From assembly GCA_949840955.1 (NCBI GenBank), contig CATKXV010000010.1:16035-80034 (forward strand): DNA of 64,000 nt, written 5' to 3'. The notes under the pieces are model-generated. The model saw only the letters and a list, made by a program, of their open reading frames with translations. It was not told the DNA's origin and searched no databases. Below are positions 51,768-59,629 of the stretch, piece by piece (the first letter of the stretch is position 1; every line of letters begins with the position of its first letter). Made by a program: the position numbers and the translations under genes. Origin of the DNA: an uncultured Anaeroplasmataceae bacterium (GTDB lineage Bacteria > Bacillota_I > Bacilli_A > Acholeplasmatales > Anaeroplasmataceae).

Positions 51768-52790
51768 TTATCGTTGTACACGTCCGTTAGCATTACCACC
51801 AGCTAAGGATTCAACCTCAGAAGCAGATACTAAATTGAAATCTCCATTAATTGTATGCTTTAATGCAGAGGCTGCAACTGCAAACTCTAATGCTTCTGCC
51901 TGAGTTTCCTTAGTCAATAAGCCATGAATAACACCACCAGAGAAGGAATCTCCTCCACCAATACGGTCAATGATTGGATTAATATCATAACGCTTAGATT
52001 CATAGAATTCTTTTCCATTATAGATTAAAGCCTTCCATCCATTATGTGTAGCTGAGAAGGATTCACGTAATGTGGAAATAACATATTTAAACTTGAATTC
52101 CTTAGCCATTTGCTCAAATATCTTATGATATCCTTCAGCTCCTGTTTCACCAGCTTCTACATTTGCATCTGGCTTGAAGCCTAAGCACAATTCAGCATCC
52201 TCTTCATTACCGATACAAACATCTACATATTCCATTAAAGGTCTCATAACAGAGATTGCCTTCTTTGAAGTCCATAATTTTTTACGGAAGTTTAAGTCAA
52301 CAGATACGGTTACACCATGACGCTTTGCAGCCTCACATGCAAGACGAGTCAGCTCAGCTGCCTTATTTGAAATTGCTGGAGTAATTCCTGACCAGTGGAA
52401 CCAATCTGCACCCTCCATAATAGCATCAAAATCAAAATCCTCTGGCTTTGCCTCAGCAATAGCTGAATTTGCACGGTCATAAATTACCTTAGAAGGACGC
52501 ATAGAAGCACCGGTTTCTGCATAATAAATACCTACACGATCACCACCACGAGCAATGAACTTTGTATTGACACCATATCTTCTTAATGCATTAACTGCTG
52601 CTTGTCCAATTTCATGCTCAGGAAGCTTAGTTACAAAATAAGCATCGTGTCCATAGTTAGCACAAGATACTGCAACGTTAGCCTCTCCTCCTCCATAAAT
52701 TACATCAAATGAATCTGCTTGAACGAAACGCATATTTCCTGCTGGAGATAATCTCAGCATAATTTCGCCCATTGTTACTACTTTTGCCAT
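51768..52790 (-). CDS. kdgK: 2-dehydro-3-deoxygluconokinase (PfkB family), copy 1
   Basis: A 340-residue PfkB/ribokinase-type kinase. GEIMLRLSP and YGGGEANVAVSCANYG at the N-terminus and RIGGGDSFSGGVIHG (catalytic Asp) at the C-terminus mark a KDG kinase. It makes KDG-6-phosphate, the substrate of the aldolase in the same operon. It is paralogous to the kinase at 53282-54325. Confidence 0.92.
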   Translation of the reverse strand: MAKVVTMGEIMLRLSPAGNMRFVQADSFDVIYGGGEANVAVSCANYGHDAYFVTKLPEHEIGQAAVNALRRYGVNTKFIARGGDRVGIYYAETGASMRPSKVIYDRANSAIAEAKPEDFDFDAIMEGADWFHWSGITPAISNKAAELTRLACEAAKRHGVTVSVDLNFRKKLWTSKKAISVMRPLMEYVDVCIGNEEDAELCLGFKPDANVEAGETGAEGYHKIFEQMAKEFKFKYVISTLRESFSATHNGWKALIYNGKEFYESKRYDINPIIDRIGGGDSFSGGVIHGLLTKETQAEALEFAVAASALKHTINGDFNLVSASEVESLAGGNANGRVQR

Positions 52791-52811
52791 AAAACTTTTT
52801 TCTCCTTTTTC

Positions 52812-53270
52812 TTAATCAACTTTAATTTTTATTACTGCTTTTTCCACAAGCTCTTCATCCACCTTGCCCTTTGCTAAATGTATATCCTCTTTAAATACAA
52901 GAGCAAAGCCTTCCTCAAGAGTGAAATAAACTGTATCCTTTACAGCACTATATTTTGTAACATCCTTATCTGGATTATAAGGTGTAGTTACCTGAAGTGT
53001 TGGATTAGAAATGTCTGTGAAGCCAAACAATTCCTTTCCCTTGAGCACAATTTGTAAATCCAAATAATGCTCATGATTTTCAAAAAAGCATTCCTCTAAG
53101 GGTCTTGCAACATAGGTATCACGATTTACATAAACGTTCTTACCATCAATTTCTGTTTTTCCCTTTGGGAGAGCCAACAAATCATTATTTAAAACAAAGT
53201 CTATTGCTGTATCAATATTCTTACTGATACCCTTATATCTTTTGATATCTCTTAATTTTCCTACTATCAT
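52812..53270 (-). CDS. YhcH/YjgK/YiaL family protein
   Basis: A 152-residue single-domain beta-sandwich protein of the DUF386 family. ENHEHYLDLQIVLKG and the KEDIHLAKG-like end hold the conserved metal-binding His and Glu residues. Relatives act as sugar anomerases or mutarotases (for example in sialic acid use) or lie in keto-gulonate clusters. Here it separates two KDG kinase genes and could equilibrate the anomers of a deoxy-keto sugar; this is inference. Confidence 0.85.
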   Translation of the reverse strand: MIVGKLRDIKRYKGISKNIDTAIDFVLNNDLLALPKGKTEIDGKNVYVNRDTYVARPLEECFFENHEHYLDLQIVLKGKELFGFTDISNPTLQVTTPYNPDKDVTKYSAVKDTVYFTLEEGFALVFKEDIHLAKGKVDEELVEKAVIKIKVD

Positions 53271-53281
53271 ATGTTTTCTTC

Positions 53282-54325
53282 CTATCTAACAACCTCAGCA
53301 CTACCATTAGCTGCCATAAATGTTTCAATGTCTTCACAGGATAATACTAAAGCATCTCCATAGATTGTATGCTTCAATACAGAAGCATTCAAGCCATATC
53401 GAACAGCATATCCCGGATCCTCAAAATTTTTAAGTAAGCCATGGATTACACCAGATGCAAAAGCATCTCCACCACCAATACGATCATAAATGTTAAACCG
53501 AATCGGATCTGTTAATTCCCAGCTGAGTTTTTCATCCTCTAATTTAAAATAATATCCTGCCAAGGAATTTTCAGTTGCCGAAAATACAACACGATCCGTT
53601 CCAAAAATGTACTTCAACTGATATTTTTTAATCATTTTAGGAAATACATTTCTTCTTTTTTCAGATAAGGTAGTCCCTGTAAAATCATCATCTAAAGGAA
53701 TTTCTAAAATTGTGTTTGCATCATAAAAGCTTGCAAAAACAATATCAACATAGTTCATAAATCCTTTATAAACAGGTCTTGCCTCCTCAACTGTCCAAAG
53801 CTTAGAACGATAGTTAAAATCAAAGCTTACAGGAACACCATATTTTTTAGCTTCCTTACAAGCTCTTAGAGCAACCTTTCTAACTCGTTCTCCTAAAGCA
53901 AGCGTAATCCCACTTAGATGAAACCATGTTGCATCTGAAAAGATTTCCTTCCAATCAAACTCATCCTCTTGGATTCTTGTTATGGCAGAATGCTTACGGT
54001 TATATATTACCTTGGATGGTCTTCCACCGAAGCCAGTCTCTAAGAAATAAATACCAATGGTAGATGATCCTCGCACTACATATTTCGTATTTACTCCATG
54101 AGATAATAAATGCGTAATTGCACCATCCCCTAGCTGATTTGGGGGAAGCTTTGAGATAAAGGCTGTTTGATGTCCCATATGCGATAAAGCAACAGCAACA
54201 TTAGCCTCTCCCCCACCATAATTTACCATAAAGGAATGTGTCTGGTTAATCGTAGAGTAATCTGGCGTGGAAAGCCTAAGCATGATTTCTCCAAACGTTA
54301 AAATTTTTTCCATACTTGTCCTCAA
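53282..54325 (-). CDS. 2-dehydro-3-deoxygluconokinase-like PfkB kinase, copy 2
   Basis: A 347-residue PfkB kinase with the same frame as copy 1: GEIMLRLSTPDYSTI, YGGGEANVAVALSHMG, VSFDFNYRSKLW and RIGGGDAFASGVIHG. The two proteins are clear paralogues but have diverged in the substrate-lid region, which suggests different substrates (KDG versus a related keto-deoxy or keto sugar). The gene lies between the aldolase (7-bp gap) and the YhcH gene (11-bp gap). Confidence 0.88.
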   Translation of the reverse strand: MRTSMEKILTFGEIMLRLSTPDYSTINQTHSFMVNYGGGEANVAVALSHMGHQTAFISKLPPNQLGDGAITHLLSHGVNTKYVVRGSSTIGIYFLETGFGGRPSKVIYNRKHSAITRIQEDEFDWKEIFSDATWFHLSGITLALGERVRKVALRACKEAKKYGVPVSFDFNYRSKLWTVEEARPVYKGFMNYVDIVFASFYDANTILEIPLDDDFTGTTLSEKRRNVFPKMIKKYQLKYIFGTDRVVFSATENSLAGYYFKLEDEKLSWELTDPIRFNIYDRIGGGDAFASGVIHGLLKNFEDPGYAVRYGLNASVLKHTIYGDALVLSCEDIETFMAANGSAEVVR

Positions 54326-54331
54326 ATTGGA

Positions 54332-54982
54332 TTATTTAGCGGCTCTTGCTTTTTTAACTTCTTCAACAAAACGAGCTGCCATAGCCGTAACAGCCTCATA
54401 GTCACCCTTCTTAGCTCCAGCAGTCATAGATGACCCAGCAGAAACTGCAACCACACCTGCTTTAATCCAATCAGCAATATTGTCTACATCAACACCACCA
54501 GAAGGCATTAAATTAGCATAAGGAAGCGGTCCTTTTACGTCCTTAACAAAGCGAGGTCCTAAAATATCACCAGGGAATAATTTAATTACATCACAGCCAG
54601 CATCTAAAGCCATTTTAACCTCTCTAACGGTTTGAGTTCCTGGAACATAAGGTACCTGATATCTATTACACAATTTAGCAACCTCTTCATCAAAGCAAGG
54701 TGATACAATAAATTTAGCTCCATTTAAAATAGCTGCTCTAGCTGTTTCACTGTCTAATACAGTACCAGCACCAATTAATACCTTTTCATCATTTGCATAA
54801 GCCTTGGAAAGATTGGCAATAATTTCACCAGCACCAGGCACAGTGTAAGTAACCTCAATAGCATTTACACCACCCTTAATACACGCTTCTGAAATTTTTA
54901 AACCTTTTTCTGTACTTTCAGCACGAACAACTGCTACAACACCTACTTCAGAAATTTTGTTTAATACATCAAATTTTTTCAT
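54332..54982 (-). CDS. eda: KDPG/KHG aldolase
   Basis: A 216-residue class I aldolase starting at ATG 54982 with GAGGT upstream. GGVNAIEVTYTVPGA, the Schiff-base lysine in CDVIKLFPGDILGP, and LMPSGGV are diagnostic. It cleaves KDPG to pyruvate and glyceraldehyde-3-phosphate. It is the first gene of the kdu operon and is led by a consensus promoter with a near-consensus cre site. Confidence 0.95.
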   Translation of the reverse strand: MKKFDVLNKISEVGVVAVVRAESTEKGLKISEACIKGGVNAIEVTYTVPGAGEIIANLSKAYANDEKVLIGAGTVLDSETARAAILNGAKFIVSPCFDEEVAKLCNRYQVPYVPGTQTVREVKMALDAGCDVIKLFPGDILGPRFVKDVKGPLPYANLMPSGGVDVDNIADWIKAGVVAVSAGSSMTAGAKKGDYEAVTAMAARFVEEVKKARAAK

Positions 54983-55035
54983 TTTACAAAATACCTCTTT
55001 CTCTTTTATTTCATTCAATGAAATATTCTATTTCT

Positions 55036-55064
55036 ATTATAAATTGATTTCCATAATTTGTCAA
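55036..55064 (-). promoter_or_regulatory. Consensus sigma-A promoter of the kdu operon
   Basis: Minus-strand TTGACA (55064-55059), 17-bp spacer, TATAAT (55041-55036), 54 bp before ATG 54982. Confidence 0.9.
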
Positions 55065-55078
55065 TGAAAGCCTTATCA
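55065..55078. promoter_or_regulatory. Near-consensus cre (CcpA) site
   Basis: TGAAAGCCTTATCA on the plus strand fits TGWAARCGYTWNCW at all but one position (C for the central G). It abuts the -35 hexamer of the kdu promoter, where CcpA binding would be expected to affect transcription. Inferred from the consensus only. Confidence 0.5.
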
Positions 55079-55129
55079 TTAAAGCAATTTTATTATCTCC
55101 TGATTTCACTCTTTTACTCCAATATATAG

Positions 55130-55168
55130 CAAAAAAGGATATAATTCCTAAAAATCATATCCTTTTTT
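55130..55168 (-). terminator. Rho-independent terminator after secA
   Basis: AAAAAAGGATAT (55131-55142) pairs with ATATCCTTTTTT (55157-55168); on the minus strand the stem ends in TTTTTT. It lies just after the secA stop. Confidence 0.85.
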
Positions 55169-55184
55169 ATTCTAGAAAGTATTC

Positions 55185-57752
55185 TTATTTTAATCCATGA
55201 CAATATTTATATTTCTTTCCACTTCCACATGGACATGGATCATTAGGCCCAATATGAACCTTTTTTTCAACAGGCTTCCTTTTTACAGATTCATCCTTAA
55301 CCTCATTTGTAGTAAGTCCCTTCATTGGGTCCTCCTCTTCCTTTGGAAGCTGAATTTGAATCTTTGTATGAGTTATATACTTCAATATTTCAAGGTTGAT
55401 ATTCTCATTTAATTTTTGGAAGCGAGCATATCCCTCCTGCTGATAAATCTCAAGTGGATTGGTTTGTGCATAGGATTGTAATACAACACCCTGACGTAAG
55501 CCCTGCATATCATCAATATGCTTCATCCAATATTGATCTAGTACCCTTAAGGAAACGTCCTTTAAATAAATTTCAAATAAATTTTCTGGCAAATCAAGAT
55601 GATATTTTTCTCTTGCTTCCTTTGCCACATTTTTATTTGCTTCCATAAACGCATATGCCTGATTTGAAATATATTCAATAATTTGTTCATCATCTAAGGT
55701 TTTTAATACATTGACATCAACTGAGTTTGGAGGAAGGATGGTTCCATTGAAGCCCTGAGCAATAGCATCATCATCAATTTCAAATTTTTTAGATGAGATT
55801 TGCTTCATATGGGAATAGCACACATTTTCTACAGCTCGTTTGATCATATTTTTAACAAGCTCTTCTAGGTTTTGAACCTTTACAACCTGCATTCTTTGCT
55901 CATAGAAGATTTCTCTTTGTCTACGAATTACATCATCATATTTTAATACGTTCTTACGGGAATCAAAATTGTTTCCTTCCACTCTTGTTTGAGCACTAGT
56001 AACAGCTCTAGATACCATTTTAGAGGTAATTGGTGCATCTAAATCCCCAGTATCCTTATTCATTAAATTGATAATCATTGCAAGTCGGTTTTTGAAGGTA
56101 TCTCCACCAAAGCGTTGAATCAAATCATCCTCTGTTGAAATATAGAATTGAGAAAAGCCTGGATCTCCTTGACGACCAGAACGACCCCTTAGCTGATTAT
56201 CAATACGACGAGATTCATGACGCTCTGTGCCTAAAACAACCAAACCGCCTAATTCTTTAACACCCTCGCCCAATTTAATATCCGTACCACGACCAGCCAT
56301 GTTGGTGGATATAGTTACGCTCTTTAATTGTCCAGCCTTAGCAACAATTTCTGCCTCACGCTCATTATTTTTCGCATTTAGAATTTCATGAGGAACCCCC
56401 ATTTTCCTAAGCATTGCAGAAACAAGCTCAGAGGTCTCAACATTGGCTGTACCTACCAATACAGGCTGTCCAATTTCATATAAACGCTTTACCTCTGCAA
56501 CTAATGCATTAAATTTAGCCTTTTGAGAGACAAAGATTAAATCTGGCATATCCTTACGTATTACAGGTAAATTGGTTGGCACCTCTACAACATACATATT
56601 ATAGATGTTTCTAAATTCTTCTTCCTCTGTTTTAGCTGTACCTGTCATACCAGAAAGCTTATTATACATTCTAAAGAAATTTTGATAGGTTATAGTTGCA
56701 ACCGTTTGTGTTTCCTTTTTGATTTCAACATTCTCTTTTGCTTCTATTGCCTGATGTAAGCCCTCAGAATATTGTCTACCCTTTAAAATACGTCCCGTAA
56801 AAGAATCGACAATTAATACCTCTCCATCTTGAACAACATATTCCTTGCCATTTGCAAAGATATAATTGGCCTTCATAGCATTATTTATCGCATGAACTAA
56901 TTCAACATATTGTAAGTCATAGATGTTACTTACATTAAATACCTGCTCCGCCTTTGCCATTCCTGAAGGGGTAAGCTGAACATGTCTAGATTCTATATCA
57001 ATTTCATAATCCTCTTCTGTAAGACGCTTAGCAAAGGTATCAGCTCTTAAATATAGGGAGGAGTTATTTTTAGGAGCCCCTGATATAATCAATGGCGTTC
57101 TAGCCTCATCAACCAAAATAGAGTCAACCTCATCGATAATTGCATAATTTAATCCCTTAACCTGAGTGATCTGATTCTCATTACGAACCATATTATCACG
57201 CAAATAGTCAAAGCCTAGCTCACTATTTGTAGAATATAAAATATCACAGGAATAGGCAGCTCGTTTTTCCTCAGTGGTTAGCTCTCTTACATTTAACCCA
57301 ACACTTAAGCCTAAAAAGCGGTAAATCTCCCCAATTTCGCCTTCTACCTCACGTCGTGCTAGATACTCATTTACTGTAACAATATGTACTCCCCTTCCAC
57401 TCAAGGCGTTCAAATAGGCTGGCATAACTGCTGTTAACGTTTTTCCTTCACCAGTTTTCATTTCCGCAATATTTCCACCATGAATTGCTATAGCTCCTAT
57501 GAGCTGTACATGGAAAGGCTTCATTCCAGTCACACGATAGGCAGCTTCTCTTGCCACTGCATAGGCCTCAACTAAAATATCATCTAGAGTCTTCCCTCTG
57601 CTTAGTTGGTCCTTTAGTTCATTTGTTTTATTTTTCAATTCAGAATCCGATAAGGCTTGGAGGCTTGGCTCCAATGCTTCAATCTTTAAAGCAATTTTAG
57701 CACATCGCTTCATTTCTTTATAACCAGAATCTAATAATTTCTTTAATCCCAT
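55185..57752 (-). CDS. secA: Preprotein translocase ATPase SecA
   Basis: An 855-residue SecA. NBD1 has MKTGEGKTL (Walker A) and DEVDSILVDEARTPLIISG; NBD2 has VLVGTANVETSE, TNMAGRGTDIKLG and QLRGRSGRQGDPG; the C-terminal SEC-C zinc motif reads CPCGSGKKYKYCHG. It powers Sec-dependent export through SecYEG. ATG 57752 is used; a GTG three codons upstream is possible. An AGAGGA/TCCTCT hairpin lies within the leader close to the start and may affect translation. Confidence 0.97.
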   Translation of the reverse strand: MGLKKLLDSGYKEMKRCAKIALKIEALEPSLQALSDSELKNKTNELKDQLSRGKTLDDILVEAYAVAREAAYRVTGMKPFHVQLIGAIAIHGGNIAEMKTGEGKTLTAVMPAYLNALSGRGVHIVTVNEYLARREVEGEIGEIYRFLGLSVGLNVRELTTEEKRAAYSCDILYSTNSELGFDYLRDNMVRNENQITQVKGLNYAIIDEVDSILVDEARTPLIISGAPKNNSSLYLRADTFAKRLTEEDYEIDIESRHVQLTPSGMAKAEQVFNVSNIYDLQYVELVHAINNAMKANYIFANGKEYVVQDGEVLIVDSFTGRILKGRQYSEGLHQAIEAKENVEIKKETQTVATITYQNFFRMYNKLSGMTGTAKTEEEEFRNIYNMYVVEVPTNLPVIRKDMPDLIFVSQKAKFNALVAEVKRLYEIGQPVLVGTANVETSELVSAMLRKMGVPHEILNAKNNEREAEIVAKAGQLKSVTISTNMAGRGTDIKLGEGVKELGGLVVLGTERHESRRIDNQLRGRSGRQGDPGFSQFYISTEDDLIQRFGGDTFKNRLAMIINLMNKDTGDLDAPITSKMVSRAVTSAQTRVEGNNFDSRKNVLKYDDVIRRQREIFYEQRMQVVKVQNLEELVKNMIKRAVENVCYSHMKQISSKKFEIDDDAIAQGFNGTILPPNSVDVNVLKTLDDEQIIEYISNQAYAFMEANKNVAKEAREKYHLDLPENLFEIYLKDVSLRVLDQYWMKHIDDMQGLRQGVVLQSYAQTNPLEIYQQEGYARFQKLNENINLEILKYITHTKIQIQLPKEEEDPMKGLTTNEVKDESVKRKPVEKKVHIGPNDPCPCGSGKKYKYCHGLK

Positions 57753-57860
57753 ATGCTTCACTTTAGAGGATATTCCTCTTCCTTCCTTCGAAAATACTAC
57801 ATATTATAATACTATAAACTTCATTTTTTTTCAAGATTGAACCCTATTTTATAGAGATAA

Positions 57861-57898
57861 AAAGTAAAGAAAGGGCTCATATTTTTCAATAAGCCCTT
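57861..57898 (-). terminator. Rho-independent terminator after hpf
   Basis: AAGGGCT (57871-57877) pairs with AGCCCTT (57892-57898) over a 14-nt loop; TCTTTACTTTTT follows on the minus strand. Confidence 0.7.
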
Positions 57899-57914
57899 CC
57901 CTTCTTATGATTTT

Positions 57915-58436
57915 TTATTTTGCTGTTGTTTCAATTACGGCATAATTGCCATCATTTCGAATATAAACTACATTTGTTTTACGCGTTTCCTTATCAAGGT
58001 AAATAAAGAAATCATGACCTAAAAGCTCCATTTGATCGATTGCCTCTTCTCGAGTCATTGGCTCCAAATCAACATTTTTATCACGGACAATACGCTCTGT
58101 TTCAGGCTTCGCATCATGAGTACGAATTCCTTTTTTACCTAGCTTGTCCTTCATACGATCGTTATAATGACGAACCTGTCTTACTAGCTTATCCATGGCA
58201 CCATCAATAGCTGCATAGATATCCATTTCTTCTACTTCTGCACGAAGTATGATATTTTTAGCCGGAATTGTTACTTCAACCTTATGAAAGGCCTTATAAA
58301 CCTTGCAAACCACACGAGCAGATAAATTCTCATAATCTGGCAATAAGCCTTCAAGCTTTGCAAGCTTTTTTAATGCATACTCCTTGTTTGCATCAGAGGG
58401 AGTAAACCCATTTTTTCCAACAATTTCTACCTTCAT
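57915..58436 (-). CDS. hpf: Ribosome hibernation promoting factor, long form
   Basis: A 173-residue long HPF. ATG 58436 follows AAAAGGAGTGAT. The N-terminal HPF domain (KVEIVGKNGFTPSDANKEYA, then AEVEEMDIYAAIDGAMDKLVRQ) and the C-terminal dimerisation domain (PMTREEAIDQMELLGHDFFIYLD, VVYIRNDGNYAVIE) are both present. It joins 70S ribosomes into 100S dimers in starved or stationary cells. Promoter with a cre-like palindrome at 58461-58489. Confidence 0.96.
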   Translation of the reverse strand: MKVEIVGKNGFTPSDANKEYALKKLAKLEGLLPDYENLSARVVCKVYKAFHKVEVTIPAKNIILRAEVEEMDIYAAIDGAMDKLVRQVRHYNDRMKDKLGKKGIRTHDAKPETERIVRDKNVDLEPMTREEAIDQMELLGHDFFIYLDKETRKTNVVYIRNDGNYAVIETTAK

Positions 58437-58460
58437 AAATATCACTCCTTTTCTACTATA

Positions 58461-58489
58461 ATTATAGCATAAGTCTAAAACGTTTTCAA
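58461..58489 (-). promoter_or_regulatory. Sigma-A promoter of hpf with overlapping cre-like palindrome
   Basis: Minus-strand TTGAAA (58489-58484), 17-bp spacer, TG-C-TATAAT (-10 at 58466-58461). TGAAAACGTTTTAG (58488-58475) matches the cre consensus except for its last bases and overlaps the -35. Confidence 0.75.
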
Positions 58490-58493
58490 GTGG

Positions 58494-58694
58494 CTATAGC
58501 TTATATACATTCTGTGCTTGTAACCCTTTTTCACCAACAACCAAGTCAAACTCAACCAATTGGCCTTCATTTAAGGTTTTAAAACCATCATCCAAGATGC
58601 TACTATAATGAACAAAGATATCATCATAGTTTTCCTTGATAATAAAACCATAGCCCTTCTCGTTGTTAAACCATTTAACTTTACCGACTAGCAT
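58494..58694 (-). CDS. Cold shock domain protein (CspA family)
   Basis: A 66-residue cold shock protein. RNP1 is KGYGFI and RNP2 is [22 protein letters not shown] is the standard opening. It binds single-stranded RNA/DNA as an RNA chaperone. AGGGAGG precedes the ATG. The stop lies just upstream of the hpf promoter. Confidence 0.95.
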   Translation of the reverse strand: MLVGKVKWFNNEKGYGFIIKENYDDIFVHYSSILDDGFKTLNEGQLVEFDLVVGEKGLQAQNVYKL

Positions 58695-58779
58695 ATCCTT
58701 TTACCTCCCTTAAAAATTCTAATATAATCATACCCTTTTACATGTGCATTTTCAATAAAAATGATACCAAAAAAAACGA

Positions 58780-59154
58780 CTATTTTTTTAATTCACCACA
58801 TATCAATAAAATATTTTTTCCTTCGGTATCTGCTAGAAAGCTTACTATTTCTAATGTAAAATCCGTAAGCCTAAAAGAATCAAAATAGATGAAAAAGAAA
58901 TTCGGATGGAGATTTAGTATTTTCTCAACAATTCTAGAAATTTCAGAGGAATAGGCATCTAAATTTAAGCGATATAAAAATTTCCATATGGATACAATAC
59001 GCAAGCCAAAAGACTCTAATGGGATATCTTCAAAGGATAGCTCTATAGGATAGTTTTTTTTACAGGCATCACAAATATAGTATTGCTTTGTTTCAAATAA
59101 GCTTAAAAAATTTCTTTTTATATAGAATTTATTTCTACAATTATAGCAAATCAT
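58780..59154 (-). CDS. Small zinc-ribbon protein of unknown function
   Basis: A 124-residue protein whose first 35 residues hold two Cys pairs, CYNC (3-6) and CDAC (28-31), a zinc ribbon. The rest is an uncharacterised alpha/beta region (LESFGLRIVSIWKFLYRL, NFFFIYFDSFRLTDFTLEIVSFL). No family name can be given. GGAGGAAG precedes the ATG. It lies between an HTH gene and the cold shock gene. Confidence 0.6.
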   Translation of the reverse strand: MICYNCRNKFYIKRNFLSLFETKQYYICDACKKNYPIELSFEDIPLESFGLRIVSIWKFLYRLNLDAYSSEISRIVEKILNLHPNFFFIYFDSFRLTDFTLEIVSFLADTEGKNILLICGELKK

Positions 59155-59198
59155 TTTTCTTCCTCCTGCTATAAGTATTACCCAATATTCCCTTTTTT

Positions 59199-59239
59199 TA
59201 AAAAAGAAAAAATCTTAAACTATAAAAAATTTAAGATTT
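59199..59239 (-). terminator. Rho-independent terminator after the XRE gene
   Basis: AAATCTTAAA (59210-59219) pairs with TTTAAGATTT (59230-59239); TTTCTTTTTT follows on the minus strand. It overlaps the stop codon of the HTH gene. Confidence 0.75.
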
Positions 59240-59509
59240 CTTGTTTAAATGATATACAATTTCCTTTAGTTCTTTACTAATGTTGTCAATTTTTTTATTA
59301 AGAAATTCATCATCTAAATGATCAATACCTAATAAATAATCCGTGGATACATTGAAATATTGGGCAAGTCGCCTGATGATATCACTATTCATAAGTGTAT
59401 ATTCATTGATATAATTATCTAGTGTCCTTCTTTCTATATGAAGATCTTTTGCCACCTGTTTTCTCTCTAATCCTTTTGATTCTATAAGTTCACCTAATCT
59501 TGTTTTCAT
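59231..59509 (-). CDS. XRE-family helix-turn-helix protein
   Basis: A 92-residue Cro/cI-type protein: TRLGELIESKGLERKQVAKDLHIERRTLDNYINEYTLMNSDIIRRLAQYFNVSTDYLLGID has all five helices of the fold (listed here as the whole HTH_3 span, residues 2-62). The last 25 residues form a helix with hydrophobic repeats that may dimerise. No target is evident; proS lies upstream with a terminator between. Confidence 0.85.
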   Translation of the reverse strand: MKTRLGELIESKGLERKQVAKDLHIERRTLDNYINEYTLMNSDIIRRLAQYFNVSTDYLLGIDHLDDEFLNKKIDNISKELKEIVYHLNKKS

Positions 59510-59586
59510 ATCTACTTCTCCATACCTATATTTATTTTATCATTATATTTAGTGTTTTCCAATTCATGGAAAAAAATACCCTAAAA

Positions 59587-59621
59587 TCGAAAAAAAGTCT
59601 TTGAGAAAATCAAAGACTTTT
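59587..59621 (-). terminator. Rho-independent terminator after proS
   Basis: AAAGTCTTTGA (59594-59604) pairs with TCAAAGACTTT (59610-59620) over 5 nt, followed by T6-7 on the minus strand. Confidence 0.9.
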
Positions 59622-59629
59622 AATCCATA

